A DNA stretch of 64,000 nt from positions 228,258 to 292,257 of the forward strand of contig ATWC01000001.1 of the NCBI GenBank assembly GCA_000421045.1, given 5' to 3'. This DNA is from Lachnospiraceae bacterium NK4A179. Lineage in GTDB: Bacteria; Bacillota; Clostridia; Lachnospirales; Lachnospiraceae. The notes below the pieces were generated by a model. That model did not search any database. It was not told the origin of the DNA and was given only the letters and a program-made list of their open reading frames with translations. The stretch's first letter is position 1, and the number at the start of each line of letters is the position of its first letter. Below, one piece after another: positions 43,848-53,929 of the stretch. The position numbers and the translations under genes were made by a program.

Positions 43848-46800
43848 ATGGATGAAATGATTTACCGACTGGGCATAGATATCGGTTCTACAACCGTAAA
43901 GATCGCCCTCATTGATAAAGATAATAATATACTGTTCTCTGATTATGAACGACATTTCGCCGATATCAGCAAAACACTTGAAGCTCTCTTAAACAAGGCA
44001 ATGGAAAAGACCGGTGATAAGACAGTAAGACCTGTCATTACCGGATCGGGCGGACTGACCCTCGCCAATCATCTTCATTCGCCCTTTGTTCAGGAGGTTA
44101 TCGCCGTAAGCACCTCCCTTGAGACTTTTGCACCCAAGACTGATGTCGCCATTGAGCTTGGCGGTGAAGATGCCAAGATAATCTATTTCGAGAACGGAAA
44201 CGTTGAGCAGCGAATGAACGGCATATGCGCCGGCGGAACCGGATCCTTCATCGACCAGATGGCCTCTCTTATACAGACAGATGCCGCCGGTCTGAACGAA
44301 TATGCCAAGGACTACAAATCACTCTATACGATCGCGGCAAGATGCGGCGTTTTTGCCAAAACCGATATACAGCCTCTGATCAATGACGGTGCCACAAGAG
44401 AGGATCTGTCGGCTTCCATATTCCAGGCTGTTGTAAATCAGACCATTTCAGGCCTTGCCTGCGGAAAACCGATCAGAGGACATGTTGCATTCCTCGGCGG
44501 CCCCCTCCATTTCCTTTCCGAATTGAAGGCGGCTTTTATCAGAACACTCAAGCTCGATGAAGAGCATACTATAGATATAGAAAATTCCCATCTCTTTGCA
44601 GCGTTGGGTTCAGCCCTGAATGCAAAAGAAGATGCAGAAACCACCACATTAAAGGCCATGGCCGATCTGTTAAACAACGGCATACATATGGAATTTGAAG
44701 TGGAAAGAATGGAGCCTCTCTTTAATGACAAGCTTGAATATGAGGCATTCACCGCAAGACACGAAAAAGCCTGTGTAGGAACAGGCGATCTTGAAAAATA
44801 TAAAGGAAACTGCTTCCTTGGAATAGACGCCGGATCGACTACCACAAAGATGGCGCTCATCTCAGATGAGGGTGCGCTGCTCTGGTCATTCTATTCAAAC
44901 AACAACGGTTCTCCTCTTGAGACAGCACTCAAGGCATTCAGGGAACTGAAGGCAAAGCTCCCCAGAGAGGCCCATATCGTAAGAGCCTGCTCCACCGGCT
45001 ACGGTGAAGCTCTCATGAAAGCCGCTTTCATACTTGATGACGGCCAGGTTGAGACTGTTGCACATTACTATGCCGCAGCATTTTTTGATCCCGAAGTAGA
45101 CTGCATACTCGATATAGGCGGTCAGGACATGAAATGCATCAGGATAAAGAACGGCAACGTTGACTCGGTAATGCTCAACGAAGCCTGCTCCTCCGGCTGC
45201 GGTTCATTCCTTGAGACTTTTGCCAGATCGCTCAATCTATCCATAAGAGATTTTGCTAAGACAGCTCTTTTTGCTGAGCATCCCATAGATCTTGGAACCA
45301 GATGCACTGTATTCATGAACTCAAAGGTTAAACAGGCACAGAAAGAAGGCGCTTCCGTAGCGGACATCTCTGCCGGTCTTGCCTATTCCGTTATCAAGAA
45401 TGCACTATTCAAGGTTATCAAGGTTTCCGATGCATCGGCACTTGGAAAGAACATCGTTGTACAGGGCGGAACCTTCTACAATGATGCAGTTTTAAGAAGT
45501 TTTGAAAAGATCGCAAACTGCGAAGCTATAAGACCTGATATAGCAGGTATCATGGGTGCATTCGGCGCCGCCCTCGTTTCAAGGGAACGTTTCGAAGAAG
45601 GCTACAAGACCACGATGCTCTCTTTTGACGAGATCGACAGGTTCACCTTCTCCACATCGATGGCTAAATGCCGCGGCTGCACAAACAGCTGCAGGCTTAC
45701 TATAAACAATTTCTCCGGAAACAGAAAATTCATCTCCGGAAACCGTTGCGAAAGAGGACTGGGAAAGCCCAAGAATGCCAATAATATCCCTAACCTCTTT
45801 GAGTATAAATTAAAGCGTTTCTTTGATTATGAACCGCTTTCCGAAGCTGATGCCTTCCGCGGAACGGTCGGTATCCCCAGAGTACTCAACATCTATGAAA
45901 ATTTCCCTTTCTGGGCTACCTTCTTTAAGGAGCTGGGCTACCGTGTGATTTTAAGCCCTGTATCCAACAGAAAGATCTATGAGTTGGGTATCGAATCAAT
46001 TCCTTCGGAATCGGAATGCTATCCCGCAAAGCTCGCTCACGGACATGTTGAATGGCTTATTGCGCAGAAACCTGATTTTATCTTCTATCCTTCACTTTTC
46101 TATGAGCGTAATGAAACAGACGGGGCCAATAATCACTACAACTGCCCTATCGTTTCATCCTATCCGGAAAACATAAAGAATAATGTGGAAGCGATCACTA
46201 AAGGCGAAGTCATATTCAGACATCCCTTTATGAATTTTTCAAGTCCCGATCTTATCGCACAGGCTCTTATCAAGGAGTTTGAAGAGATTGACCAGTCCAA
46301 GATCATCGATGCGGTATCAAAAGCATGGGATGAACTTGATAAGGCACATCAGGATATGCATGACAAGGGTGAGGAAGTACTCACCTGGATGGAACAGAAC
46401 CATAAACGTGGCATAGTTCTCGCCGGCCGTCCCTATCATATAGATCCTGAGATCAACCACGGCATCCCCGAACTTATAACAAGTTTCGATATCGCTGTGC
46501 TTACAGAGGATTCGGTATCCCATCTCGGTGTTCCCGAAAGACCTCTTATCGTATCTGACCAGTGGATGTACCATTCAAGACTGTACTGTGCTGCAACATA
46601 TGTACGTACAAGAGATGATCTGGACCTTATCCAGCTCAACTCTTTCGGCTGCGGTCTTGATGCAGTGACCACCGATCAGGTAAATGACATACTTTCAGGT
46701 TCAGGCAAGATCTATACCTGCTTAAAGATCGACGAAGTCAACAATCTTGGTGCGGCACGTATACGTGTCCGTTCACTTATTGCCGCTCTTGAAGTCAAAG

Positions 46801-48110
46801 AGAAGAAAAATGAGAAGCGTGAGCTCAAACCCACGAACTTTGACCGTGTCCTATTCACCGAGGAGATGAAAAAGGATTACACCATCATCTGCCCTCAGAT
46901 GTCGCCCATTCATTTTGACATGTTTGAAGCGGCATTCAACAGCTGCGGCTACAAGCTTCACGTGCTCACAAATGACAACAGGCATTCGGTAGACGTCGGA
47001 CTCAAGTATGTAAACAATGATGCATGCTACCCTTCACTCTGCGTAGTAGGACAGCTTATAGAAGCCATACAGACCGGCGAATACGATACCGACCATCTGG
47101 CACTTATGATGACACAGACCGGCGGAGGATGCCGTGCTACCAATTATGTGGGTTTCATACGCCGTGCGCTTGAAAAGGCAGGCTATCCGAATATTCCCGT
47201 TATCTCCCTGAATCTCAGCGGCCTCGAAGCCAATCCCGGATTCAAGATCACCTTCCCTCTTGTGGAAAGGCTTTTATATGCCGCCATTTTCGGTGACATA
47301 TTCATGCGCTGTGTCTACAGGATGAGACCTTACGAAATAACACCGGGTTCTGTTGAAGAAGTACATCAGAAATGGCTGAAGAGATGCAATGAATTCATAT
47401 CAGGAAAACACTTATCCTTTGGCAGATATAAGCGTATGTGCCGCGAGATGATAGAGGAATTCGACAATATCCCCATCCATGAAGAAAGAAAACCCAGGGT
47501 CGGTGTAGTCGGAGAGATACTTGTCAAGTTCGCTCCCGCTGCAAACAATCACCTTGTCGACCTTCTGGAAAAAGAAGGTGCCGAGGCCGTTGTTCCCGAT
47601 CTTATCGATTTCATGTACTACTGCTTCTATAACCAGATATACAAAGCCGAAGAACTTGGAATGAGCAAAAAGACAGCGCGGAATTCAAAACTTGGCATAA
47701 CCGGTATGAATTTCATCCGTTCCTTCCCTGCCAAGGCGCTTAAGAAGAGCCGACACTTTGATCCTCCGGCAAATATATATGATCTGGTAAATTATGCAAA
47801 GGATATAGTTTCTATCGGAAACCAGACAGGTGAAGGATGGTTCCTCACAGGTGAGATGCTTGAGCTGATCCATTCCGGTACCGAGAATATCGTCTGCACC
47901 CAGCCTTTTGGCTGCCTGCCAAACCACGTAGTCGGTAAGGGTGTTATAAAGGCACTGCGCAGCAGGTACCCCTCTTCCAACATAGTGGCTATCGACTACG
48001 ATCCCGGTGCCAGCGAGGTAAACCAGCTTAACCGCATAAAGCTTATGCTCTCAACCGCAAATAAAAATCTGACCAAAAAGAAAGAAGCCGATAAAAAGGC
48101 CGGTAACTGA
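43848..48110 (+). CDS. Giant 2-hydroxyacyl-CoA dehydratase activator-like ATPase (BcrAD/BadFG + DUF2229)
   Basis: 1,420 residues. Two ASKHA-fold ATPase modules in tandem: [15 protein letters not shown] near residue 8 and [16 protein letters not shown] near residue 324, each with the later ELGGEDAKI / [10 protein letters not shown] and [10 protein letters not shown] / [10 protein letters not shown] motifs; the Cys in the latter fit the [4Fe-4S] ligands of HgdC-type archerases. Residues about 605-640 add a [10 protein letters not shown] cysteine cluster. Then DUF2229 and a large C-terminal domain similar to the dehydratase alpha/beta subunits ([26 protein letters not shown]). It is a well-known but poorly understood clostridial fusion; the radical-type dehydration substrate is not known. 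Confidence 0.93.
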   Translation: MDEMIYRLGIDIGSTTVKIALIDKDNNILFSDYERHFADISKTLEALLNKAMEKTGDKTVRPVITGSGGLTLANHLHSPFVQEVIAVSTSLETFAPKTDVAIELGGEDAKIIYFENGNVEQRMNGICAGGTGSFIDQMASLIQTDAAGLNEYAKDYKSLYTIAARCGVFAKTDIQPLINDGATREDLSASIFQAVVNQTISGLACGKPIRGHVAFLGGPLHFLSELKAAFIRTLKLDEEHTIDIENSHLFAALGSALNAKEDAETTTLKAMADLLNNGIHMEFEVERMEPLFNDKLEYEAFTARHEKACVGTGDLEKYKGNCFLGIDAGSTTTKMALISDEGALLWSFYSNNNGSPLETALKAFRELKAKLPREAHIVRACSTGYGEALMKAAFILDDGQVETVAHYYAAAFFDPEVDCILDIGGQDMKCIRIKNGNVDSVMLNEACSSGCGSFLETFARSLNLSIRDFAKTALFAEHPIDLGTRCTVFMNSKVKQAQKEGASVADISAGLAYSVIKNALFKVIKVSDASALGKNIVVQGGTFYNDAVLRSFEKIANCEAIRPDIAGIMGAFGAALVSRERFEEGYKTTMLSFDEIDRFTFSTSMAKCRGCTNSCRLTINNFSGNRKFISGNRCERGLGKPKNANNIPNLFEYKLKRFFDYEPLSEADAFRGTVGIPRVLNIYENFPFWATFFKELGYRVILSPVSNRKIYELGIESIPSESECYPAKLAHGHVEWLIAQKPDFIFYPSLFYERNETDGANNHYNCPIVSSYPENIKNNVEAITKGEVIFRHPFMNFSSPDLIAQALIKEFEEIDQSKIIDAVSKAWDELDKAHQDMHDKGEEVLTWMEQNHKRGIVLAGRPYHIDPEINHGIPELITSFDIAVLTEDSVSHLGVPERPLIVSDQWMYHSRLYCAATYVRTRDDLDLIQLNSFGCGLDAVTTDQVNDILSGSGKIYTCLKIDEVNNLGAARIRVRSLIAALEVKEKKNEKRELKPTNFDRVLFTEEMKKDYTIICPQMSPIHFDMFEAAFNSCGYKLHVLTNDNRHSVDVGLKYVNNDACYPSLCVVGQLIEAIQTGEYDTDHLALMMTQTGGGCRATNYVGFIRRALEKAGYPNIPVISLNLSGLEANPGFKITFPLVERLLYAAIFGDIFMRCVYRMRPYEITPGSVEEVHQKWLKRCNEFISGKHLSFGRYKRMCREMIEEFDNIPIHEERKPRVGVVGEILVKFAPAANNHLVDLLEKEGAEAVVPDLIDFMYYCFYNQIYKAEELGMSKKTARNSKLGITGMNFIRSFPAKALKKSRHFDPPANIYDLVNYAKDIVSIGNQTGEGWFLTGEMLELIHSGTENIVCTQPFGCLPNHVVGKGVIKALRSRYPSSNIVAIDYDPGASEVNQLNRIKLMLSTANKNLTKKKEADKKAGN

Positions 48111-48128
48111 TCTCAGTTACCGGCTTTT
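48094..48128. terminator. Shared terminator inside the 3' ends of two convergent genes
   Basis: AAAAGGCCGGTAACTGA and TCAGTTACCGGCTTTT are inverted copies (one bulged G) separated by 2 bp, with TTTT after the stem on both strands. The arms are the last coding bases of the plus-strand and minus-strand genes; both proteins therefore end Lys-Ala-Gly-Asn-stop. Confidence 0.9.
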
Positions 48129-48436
48129 CTTTTTGCTTCCTCTATCTCGGCCAGTCTTGCAGCCTCATCTGCTTCAGCTTCTGCCTGAAGCCTGTTATAG
48201 ATCTCCAGGGCCTCAGGCGGCACTTCTGTACTGCCATTCCCCGAAAGAGCCTCATTTAAGAGCCTTTCAGCCGCGGAATCAGCATCATAACCATCATCAG
48301 CGACTGTCATGCCTGCCGTCTCCATATCAGCTTCTGTCATATTGACATTCCACCATTTAACGATACGGCCATGCATGCGTCCATAAAAATTTATCTTGTC
48401 CAGCTTATCCAGGCGATCTATTCTGACCAATTTCAC
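48113..48436 (-). CDS. Small helical protein of unknown function
   Basis: 107 residues. N-terminal basic part (KLVRIDRLDKLDKINFYGRM) and a C-terminal Ala/Glu-rich helix, probably a coiled-coil (RLQAEAEADEAARLAEIEEA). No family recognised. It follows the degenerate GGDEF gene by 16 bp and is the last gene of the signalling operon. Its final four codons are one arm of the shared terminator. Confidence 0.75.
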   Translation of the reverse strand: MKLVRIDRLDKLDKINFYGRMHGRIVKWWNVNMTEADMETAGMTVADDGYDADSAAERLLNEALSGNGSTEVPPEALEIYNRLQAEAEADEAARLAEIEEAKRKAGN

Positions 48437-48452
48437 ACCCTCCGGCTTAAGA

Positions 48453-49367
48453 TCAGTTTATATTCTTCTTGGCAACGGCGGTATTACAATACAGTTCAGC
48501 ATCGGCATGCTTATAAACATCATCTACATCAAATGTGCCTTCTCCGAAAGCTCCGCCCCAGACCAATCTGATAACAAACTCATCAGAATTTCTGTTAAGA
48601 CGTCCTACTCTGTCAACCCATTTAGTGATTATCGATACCGACTCCTCCTCAAGATATCCGCAGATAACTATGAGGAAATGGTCATCTTCCAATCTGTATG
48701 TATGGATACTGTCGGAGCTCAGCCTTCTCAGTTCTCTTGCAACCTTTGAAATGATACCGTCTCCTGCATCGCTGCTTATCTTCTCGTTTGCAACATGAAG
48801 ATTTATAACATTGAGCCCCGCGATGTATATTGTATCAGCAAACGGATATACTTCTTTCTTTCTCTTATCAAACTTAACTTTGTTTGCGAGCATCGTCATA
48901 CTGTCATGCTCTGTTTCCCAGCTTGCCTCACGCATATTTATAAGGTAGTCACTGGTATCCATCTGAAACTTCTGAAGTGCATGATACAGTTCCTCGATCT
49001 CGCCTCCTGAAGTGATATTCAGATTCTTAAGTGCACGCTTCGGATCTTCATTATCTTCACGCATACCTTCAGAATCATAAGAGATGGAGGCTATAGCCTT
49101 GGTCATATCCGTAACCGGTTTCACTATATAGATCTCTATGAGCATCCCGGCTATAAGTATAAGGATAATGGCGATAAGTATCATCGCACAGGTAAATATG
49201 ATAAAAAACTGTTTTCTGGATTCTTCAATGCTGCTGCCATCACGAAGATACGAATCAAGCGCATTTGAATAAAACAGATAACTGATCAGTGTTGAAAAAA
49301 ACACCAGTACTGCAAGGGCTGCCGAAACAACAGCCACCGTCCTGCCCTTTAATGATCTTGTCTTCAT
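48453..49367 (-). CDS. Membrane HAMP protein with degenerate GGDEF domain
   Basis: 304 residues from the ATG at 49367, which overlaps the previous stop as ATGA. Two membrane helices (about 12-32 and 58-80) flank a short outer loop; a HAMP-like linker follows (IVKPVTDMTKAIASIS). The last 160 residues keep the outline of a diguanylate cyclase: EHDSMTMLANKVKFD for the D-x-L-T-x-L-x-N-R motif, and YRLEDDHFLIV where active enzymes have R-x-GGDEF. The GGDEF signature is lost, so cyclase activity is unlikely; it could be a c-di-GMP-independent sensor or a binding module. Confidence 0.8.
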   Translation of the reverse strand: MKTRSLKGRTVAVVSAALAVLVFFSTLISYLFYSNALDSYLRDGSSIEESRKQFFIIFTCAMILIAIILILIAGMLIEIYIVKPVTDMTKAIASISYDSEGMREDNEDPKRALKNLNITSGGEIEELYHALQKFQMDTSDYLINMREASWETEHDSMTMLANKVKFDKRKKEVYPFADTIYIAGLNVINLHVANEKISSDAGDGIISKVARELRRLSSDSIHTYRLEDDHFLIVICGYLEEESVSIITKWVDRVGRLNRNSDEFVIRLVWGGAFGEGTFDVDDVYKHADAELYCNTAVAKKNIN

Positions 49368-49639
49368 CCCGCCGCCTTTACTATGCTCTGAACATACTGC
49401 CATGCATCTTCAAGTCCCTTATCAGAGAATTCAAAGTACTCGTGATGCTTTAACTGATCGTCCGTTTTTTCATAACAGAGCGGTTCCGGCCAGATGCAGA
49501 CATGTATACGGTCATCCGCATCTTCCTGCTTCTGCAGCTCTATCAGGAAGCGCTTTCCGTCATAGCTGCCGGTATAGTGCCCGCCCCTTTTTATATATCC
49601 CGGCGTAAGCCGGTATAATGCATCATCAAAATCTATCAT
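49364..49639 (-). CDS. Small unknown protein between J-domain and GGDEF-like genes
   Basis: 91 residues from the ATG at 49639 (MIDFDDALYRLTPGYIK), two bases after the J-domain gene stops; an upstream TTG in the same frame is less likely. Soluble, with a beta-rich middle (GSYDGKRFLIELQKQ, RIHVCIWPEP) and an acidic C-terminal helix (SDKGLEDAWQYVQSIV). No family recognised. Coupled on both sides (2-bp gap before, 4-bp overlap after). Confidence 0.72.
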   Translation of the reverse strand: MIDFDDALYRLTPGYIKRGGHYTGSYDGKRFLIELQKQEDADDRIHVCIWPEPLCYEKTDDQLKHHEYFEFSDKGLEDAWQYVQSIVKAAG

Positions 49640-49640
49640 G

Positions 49641-50159
49641 CTATTCTGTATCCGTTCTGTTCGTTTTCCTGTCGGCAACTATTGTATCATGGATGATATG
49701 CGCAAGTCTTATCATCCTGATCTCATTAAGTATCGCCTGTTCTTTTTCCTTTTGTGCCCTGGCCTTAGCTGCGCGCTCCTCAAGCTTCTTTTTTTCCATC
49801 TGCTGGCGGTTTTCGCTTTCGGCCTGCATCTGCTTTTCAAAGTGCCTTCTTTCGGCCCTTGCCGCAGATGACCCCGGATGACGGCTTACACTTCCGCCCA
49901 TTATCCTTGGGCCTCTTTTTAAATTCTGTACCGCAGGATCAGCATAGACAGGAACCGACGTCATATCCCTTTGAGCGATTCCGGAACATATAGAGTTATA
50001 TGCCTCATTTACAAGCAGATAACGCCTTTTGTCATCTTCCGATGCGCCGGCATTATCCGGATGGTACTTCTTGCACAGTGCTCTGTATGCTTTTTTCACA
50101 TCCTCATCCGATGCCGTAGGCATCAGCCCGAGTATGCTGTAACTCTCTGCTGTATTCAT
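49641..50159 (-). CDS. J-domain protein
   Basis: 172 residues. N-terminal J-domain: YSILGLMPTASDEDVKKAYR then LCKKYHPDNAG with the HPD motif that stimulates DnaK ATPase. After residue 65 there is no Gly/Phe or zinc region; instead a long charged helix (RRHFEKQMQAESENRQQ and AKARAQKEKEQA), likely coiled-coil. Thus a class III J-protein with a specific client or partner. The operon context suggests action in the chemotaxis/signalling unit. Confidence 0.88.
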   Translation of the reverse strand: MNTAESYSILGLMPTASDEDVKKAYRALCKKYHPDNAGASEDDKRRYLLVNEAYNSICSGIAQRDMTSVPVYADPAVQNLKRGPRIMGGSVSRHPGSSAARAERRHFEKQMQAESENRQQMEKKKLEERAAKARAQKEKEQAILNEIRMIRLAHIIHDTIVADRKTNRTDTE

Positions 50160-50182
50160 GACACTCCGGCAGAAGGGATCTT

Positions 50183-51892
50183 TTATCCCACCTTAAATAC
50201 TGAAACAAGTTCCTCAAGTTTTTCGGATACAGTCTTTAAGTTATTGCTCTGATCCGCAAGCTCTACCATGATACCGGATACCATAGCTGTTGAAGCGGTT
50301 GTCTCCTCGGTGCTTGCTGCGTTTTCTTCAGATATAGCCGACAGATTGGAAACCACATCTATAACCTTACCGCTGGTCTCGTCCATCTCACCGGTCTGTT
50401 TTGATATCTTCTGTATATCCTCCATGGATGCTCCGATGCCGGACATAACATTATCAAAAGCTTCATTGGTACGTGTAACGTTCTCGTCCTGCTGCTTCAT
50501 TATCTCGAGGACACTGTTCATTATATTCATCTCACGCTCGGAATTCTCGGTAAGACTATTTATTATCTCAGCGATCTTTCCGGCCGATTCGGAGGACTGA
50601 TTCGAAAGAGACTGTATCTCGGAAGCTACTACAGCAAAGCCACGGCCTGCCTCACCTGCTCTTGCAGCCTCAATGCTGGCATTGAGTGAAAGAAGACTGG
50701 TCTGATCGGCGATAGATACGATAAGCTCTGTTGCTTCCCTGATATTTGAAACAGACTGGTTTGTAAGTTTTGCCTGCTCATAAATATCGTTGATCGCACT
50801 GACAGTTTTCTGATTAGTAGTAACCAGTTCCGTCATAGTATCAATAGCCTTTGATCCGGCATTTTGCATACTGTCGGCATTCTTCGAAAGATCCTCGACC
50901 TGGCTGTTTGTATCTTCTATGAGTGCTACGATACTGTTGATATGTTCTGCCGCATCCTCAGTATTTCTTGCCTGATCCGAAACACCTGTGGCGATCTCAT
51001 TCATGGCTGTCTCAACCTGCTTGATACTGCCCTCCGTGTCGGTGATCCTTGTATTGAGGATTTCGGTTGAAGAATTGATATTGATTATCTGGTCTCTGAT
51101 CTCAGAGATGGTGCCTGAAAGCCTGTCGATGATCTTTAAGGTGGATCTTGCCATAAGGCCGTTCTCATCTTTTTTACGCGCAAGCGCTTCAAGCTTTTCA
51201 TCTTTCCTTATATCAAGATTACCGAGAGCGTCAAGGTAACCTGCAACCTCAGTAAGTGATCCGAGGATCTTAAACATTGCAAGTGTTCCAAGAGCAACAG
51301 CTATAATAAGGATAAGCACTCCAACTCCGATAAGCATCACCTTCATACTTGTAACAGCCGCCATAGCATCCTTTTCATCACAGGTAACTACAACGATGGC
51401 TTCAGCATTCTTTGTGGTATAGCAGCCGGCATACTTCTGGGCGCCCTTGAATTCATAACTGATAAACGAAGGCTCGGGAATCTTTCCCGCACTTATCTCA
51501 CCGACAACCTGCTTTACTGCTGCATTTTCAACAGGTTTGCCTATCTTTTCGGCAGTGGGATGATAAAGCATCGTGCCTTCACCGCTCACTATATATGCAT
51601 AACTGGAATCCAGACCTTTGATCTTGACATTGCCGTACAGATCTCCGAGATGTTCCGGAGTGAGGACCTGATCAGCACTCTTTTTTGACAGCTCTTCGTC
51701 CAAAAAGACTCCGGCCATATTAGACATTGCATAGATATTGCTCTCCATCAGACTCTTTATATTCTTTTGAGCACTTCCGGCCGCTATAAGCACATTGATC
51801 AATGTGGCTATGATCACGACCAGCGACATCATCAGAATGACTTTGCCTTTAATGGATGCAAAAAAAGATACCCCATTTCCCTCTTTTTTCAT
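50183..51892 (-). CDS. Methyl-accepting chemotaxis protein
   Basis: 569 residues. Helix 1 ([20 protein letters not shown]), a Cache-type extracytoplasmic sensor (about 45-180; [30 protein letters not shown]), helix 2 (about 183-207), then a HAMP-like linker and the long signalling coiled-coil with the conserved hairpin tip near [30 protein letters not shown] resembles the small-ligand pocket of dCache domains. GGAGGG precedes the ATG. Promoter overlaps the end of metA. Confidence 0.95.
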   Translation of the reverse strand: MKKEGNGVSFFASIKGKVILMMSLVVIIATLINVLIAAGSAQKNIKSLMESNIYAMSNMAGVFLDEELSKKSADQVLTPEHLGDLYGNVKIKGLDSSYAYIVSGEGTMLYHPTAEKIGKPVENAAVKQVVGEISAGKIPEPSFISYEFKGAQKYAGCYTTKNAEAIVVVTCDEKDAMAAVTSMKVMLIGVGVLILIIAVALGTLAMFKILGSLTEVAGYLDALGNLDIRKDEKLEALARKKDENGLMARSTLKIIDRLSGTISEIRDQIININSSTEILNTRITDTEGSIKQVETAMNEIATGVSDQARNTEDAAEHINSIVALIEDTNSQVEDLSKNADSMQNAGSKAIDTMTELVTTNQKTVSAINDIYEQAKLTNQSVSNIREATELIVSIADQTSLLSLNASIEAARAGEAGRGFAVVASEIQSLSNQSSESAGKIAEIINSLTENSEREMNIMNSVLEIMKQQDENVTRTNEAFDNVMSGIGASMEDIQKISKQTGEMDETSGKVIDVVSNLSAISEENAASTEETTASTAMVSGIMVELADQSNNLKTVSEKLEELVSVFKVG

Positions 51893-51933
51893 AAAGCGTA
51901 ACCCTCCATGTATGGAATATCAAATACCCCTAT

Positions 51934-51962
51934 ATTTTATCATTCCGGGTTTTATATATCAA
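51934..51962 (-). promoter_or_regulatory. Promoter of the chemotaxis receptor operon
   Basis: TTGATA (51962-51957), 17-bp spacer, TAAAAT (51939-51934). The -35 includes the stop codon of metA, so the operon can be transcribed separately from metA. Confidence 0.75.
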
Positions 51963-52867
51963 CCCAGGTCGTACGGTGTAGCCTGATAAACGTAGTAATT
52001 TAACCAGTTGGAATACACTGTATTTGCGTGTGCTCTCCATATAAGTGAAGGCTTATTTTCGGGATCATCATCCGGGTAGTAATTTACCGGCAGATGTATA
52101 GGAAGACCTTTGCTCAGGTCTCTCTTATACTCCTTATCAAGGGTGTAGCGGTCATATTCCGGATGCCCCATCATAAAGATACGGCTGCCGTCCTTATTCA
52201 TGACAAGCATTACACCTGCCTCACTGGAAACAGCAAGTATTGTAAGATCGTTGCAGGCTTCAATATCAGCCCTTCTGTTCGTGGTATGTCTGGAATGAGG
52301 CGCATAAAAGACATCATCAAAGCCTCTTACAAGAGGAGTGCTCTTGTGAAATACACGGTGCTTGTATATGCCAAAAAGCTTTTCGGGCAGATCTATCTTA
52401 GGTATGCCGTAAAAGTGATAAAGCCCCGCCTGTGCTCCCCAGCAAAGATGCATGGTTGATGTCACATGGTCCGTGGTCCAGTCCATGATCTGGCATATCT
52501 CTTCCCAGTAATCCACTTCCTCAAACGGCATCTGCTCCACCGGAGCCCCTGTTATTATCATGCCGTCAAACTTTCTGTCCTTTATCTCATCGAAAGTCGT
52601 ATAGAATCTGTTAAGATGATTCGCAGACGTGTTCTGTGATATATGGCTCTTCACCATAAGAAACGTAAGATCTATCTGCAGCGGAGTATTGGAAAATGCC
52701 CTGAGCAGCTGAAGTTCTGTATCTTCCTTAAGCGGCATCAGATTAAGTATACAAACCTGAAGAGGACGAATATCCTGATGGATGGCCCTTTTCTCATCCA
52801 TTACAAATATATTTTCCGATTCAAGTACTTCCCTTGCAGGAAGATCACTCTGTATTCTTATTGGCAT
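51959..52867 (-). CDS. metA: Homoserine O-acetyltransferase, MetA type
   Basis: 302 residues. Acyltransferase of the class I glutamine amidotransferase-like fold that activates homoserine for methionine synthesis. Nucleophile Cys142 in HLCWGAQAG; His and Glu of the triad in GHPEYDR. Residue 111, in [15 protein letters not shown], is Glu. From work on Bacillus MetA this position decides the acyl donor: Glu gives acetyl-CoA use, Gly gives succinyl-CoA. So the family name 'succinyltransferase' would be misleading here. AAGGGAGGG precedes the ATG. No S-box or T-box is seen upstream. Confidence 0.95.
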   Translation of the reverse strand: MPIRIQSDLPAREVLESENIFVMDEKRAIHQDIRPLQVCILNLMPLKEDTELQLLRAFSNTPLQIDLTFLMVKSHISQNTSANHLNRFYTTFDEIKDRKFDGMIITGAPVEQMPFEEVDYWEEICQIMDWTTDHVTSTMHLCWGAQAGLYHFYGIPKIDLPEKLFGIYKHRVFHKSTPLVRGFDDVFYAPHSRHTTNRRADIEACNDLTILAVSSEAGVMLVMNKDGSRIFMMGHPEYDRYTLDKEYKRDLSKGLPIHLPVNYYPDDDPENKPSLIWRAHANTVYSNWLNYYVYQATPYDLG

Positions 52868-52909
52868 CTACCGGTCCCTCCCTTTTTCTTCCCGTGTTTT
52901 TTAACGACA

Positions 52910-52938
52910 ACTATAGCACAAGTGGCCCATTTTTCCAA
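52910..52938 (-). promoter_or_regulatory. Promoter of metA
   Basis: TTGGAA (52938-52933), 17-bp spacer ending TGC, TATAGT (52915-52910); extended -10. Confidence 0.75.
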
Positions 52939-52961
52939 CATATTTCAAAAATAGTATACGT

Positions 52962-53190
52962 CTTCCTCACACCGGTAGCCTTATCTGACGGTGGTATCGC
53001 TCGCCAAGCAGTTCTTACGAAAATGCCCCAAACTATTGTTTTTTCCGGAACCGTTCACACGCCACATCCATGTGTCGTTGTTCACTCGGCCCGCCATCCA
53101 TGGCGGCCCGTTCCTAGTGAATTTATGCATTTTCGAGAACTGCTAAGGCTCACTTAAATACCGTCAGACAAGGCTACACGGTGTGAGAAG
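52962..53190. repeat. 229-bp branched inverted-repeat element
   Basis: The outer arms are CTTCCTCACACCGGTAGCC... (from 52962) and its near-complement ending at 53190 (GGCTACACGGTGTGAGAAG). Pairing continues through TCTGACGGT/ACCGTCAGA and AGCAGTTCT/AGAACTGCT to CGAAAATGC/GCATTTTCG, about 65 nt per side with few mismatches. The inside holds two smaller hairpins, CACATCCATGTG and CCGCCATCCATGGCGG, the latter inside TTCACT/AGTGAA. No gene fits. It is either a MITE-like mobile repeat or a structured RNA. Confidence 0.75.
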
Positions 53191-53243
53191 TTTTAGATAT
53201 TTATTTAAAACATGACATATTTCTATATCCATATAGCCGTATA

Positions 53244-53279
53244 CAAAAAGAGACCCAGAAGCTTTTCTTCTCAGTCTCT
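53244..53279 (-). terminator. Terminator after the Cys-rich protein gene
   Basis: On the minus strand AGAGACTGAGAAG pairs with CTTCTGGGTCTCT (two imperfect positions), followed by TTTTTG, 24 bp past the stop at 53303. Confidence 0.82.
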
Positions 53280-53302
53280 ATTTGATTATCTATATTTCTC
53301 GT

Positions 53303-53914
53303 TTAATAATATATGTTTCCCAATTCCAGATTCTTCCTGTATCCACACGCTTTTGAATACAGTCTATTCATATGCAAACATTTCTTAGCAGCTGAACACT
53401 CTGCAAATTTAGCGCAGCAACCGAACGCTGATGCTTTACTCTCATAATGCTCAATCGAGTATTCAATTACTTTACGAATATATTCTTTAAAGCCATCCGT
53501 AGAAGGATCAACTATAACATACGGATTCTTTATAGGAATACATTCTGTATCAGAATTTAATTCAGGATTATCTTCAAGTTCCTTCTTTGTAGGTTTCCTT
53601 GTCGCCTTGTATATGACCTGTTCAGGAAACTCCACGTTTTCAATAACATCCTTACTTATACTTTGCAGCTTAAATTTATTCTGTTCTTTACCAGAAAGAA
53701 TCTGGATATTTACAATTACCGGACCGTCAGAACTGTTAGAAGAAGCATCAGTCTCAGGATAATCTTTCTCAAAAATAACAATAGAATACGATGTTATTTC
53801 ATTCTTTTTTCCATTTCCAGGATTTTCTTTAAATTTTATGGCATTATCATAAAGTTCATACTTTCGAATAATTTCATCTATTATCTCTTTAATTGTGGTC
53901 TTCCAATCGCCCAT
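53303..53914 (-). CDS. Unknown protein with C-terminal cysteine cluster
   Basis: 203 residues, AGGAGAAAG before the ATG. No family named. The first 160 residues are a soluble alpha/beta region with lysine-rich loops. The C-terminus has FGCCAKFAECSAAKKCLHMN, then YSKACGYRKNLELG-IYY: five cysteines spaced CC-x5-C-x5-C-x9-C, a layout that suggests a metal or iron-sulfur site. I have the impression that this tail recurs in clostridial proteins next to nucleases, but cannot check it. It is 15 bp downstream of the exonuclease gene. Confidence 0.7.
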   Translation of the reverse strand: MGDWKTTIKEIIDEIIRKYELYDNAIKFKENPGNGKKNEITSYSIVIFEKDYPETDASSNSSDGPVIVNIQILSGKEQNKFKLQSISKDVIENVEFPEQVIYKATRKPTKKELEDNPELNSDTECIPIKNPYVIVDPSTDGFKEYIRKVIEYSIEHYESKASAFGCCAKFAECSAAKKCLHMNRLYSKACGYRKNLELGNIYY

Positions 53915-53929
53915 TCAATCTTTCTCCTA

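Noticed and set aside
44438..45367. Minus-strand open frames inside the dehydratase activator gene
   Set aside because: They are antisense shadows of a clear 1,420-residue gene and have no family features.
52643..53157. Plus-strand open frames across the metA start and the inverted-repeat element
   Set aside because: They run antisense to metA and then through the paired arms of the repeat element; no coding signal or ribosome-binding site.
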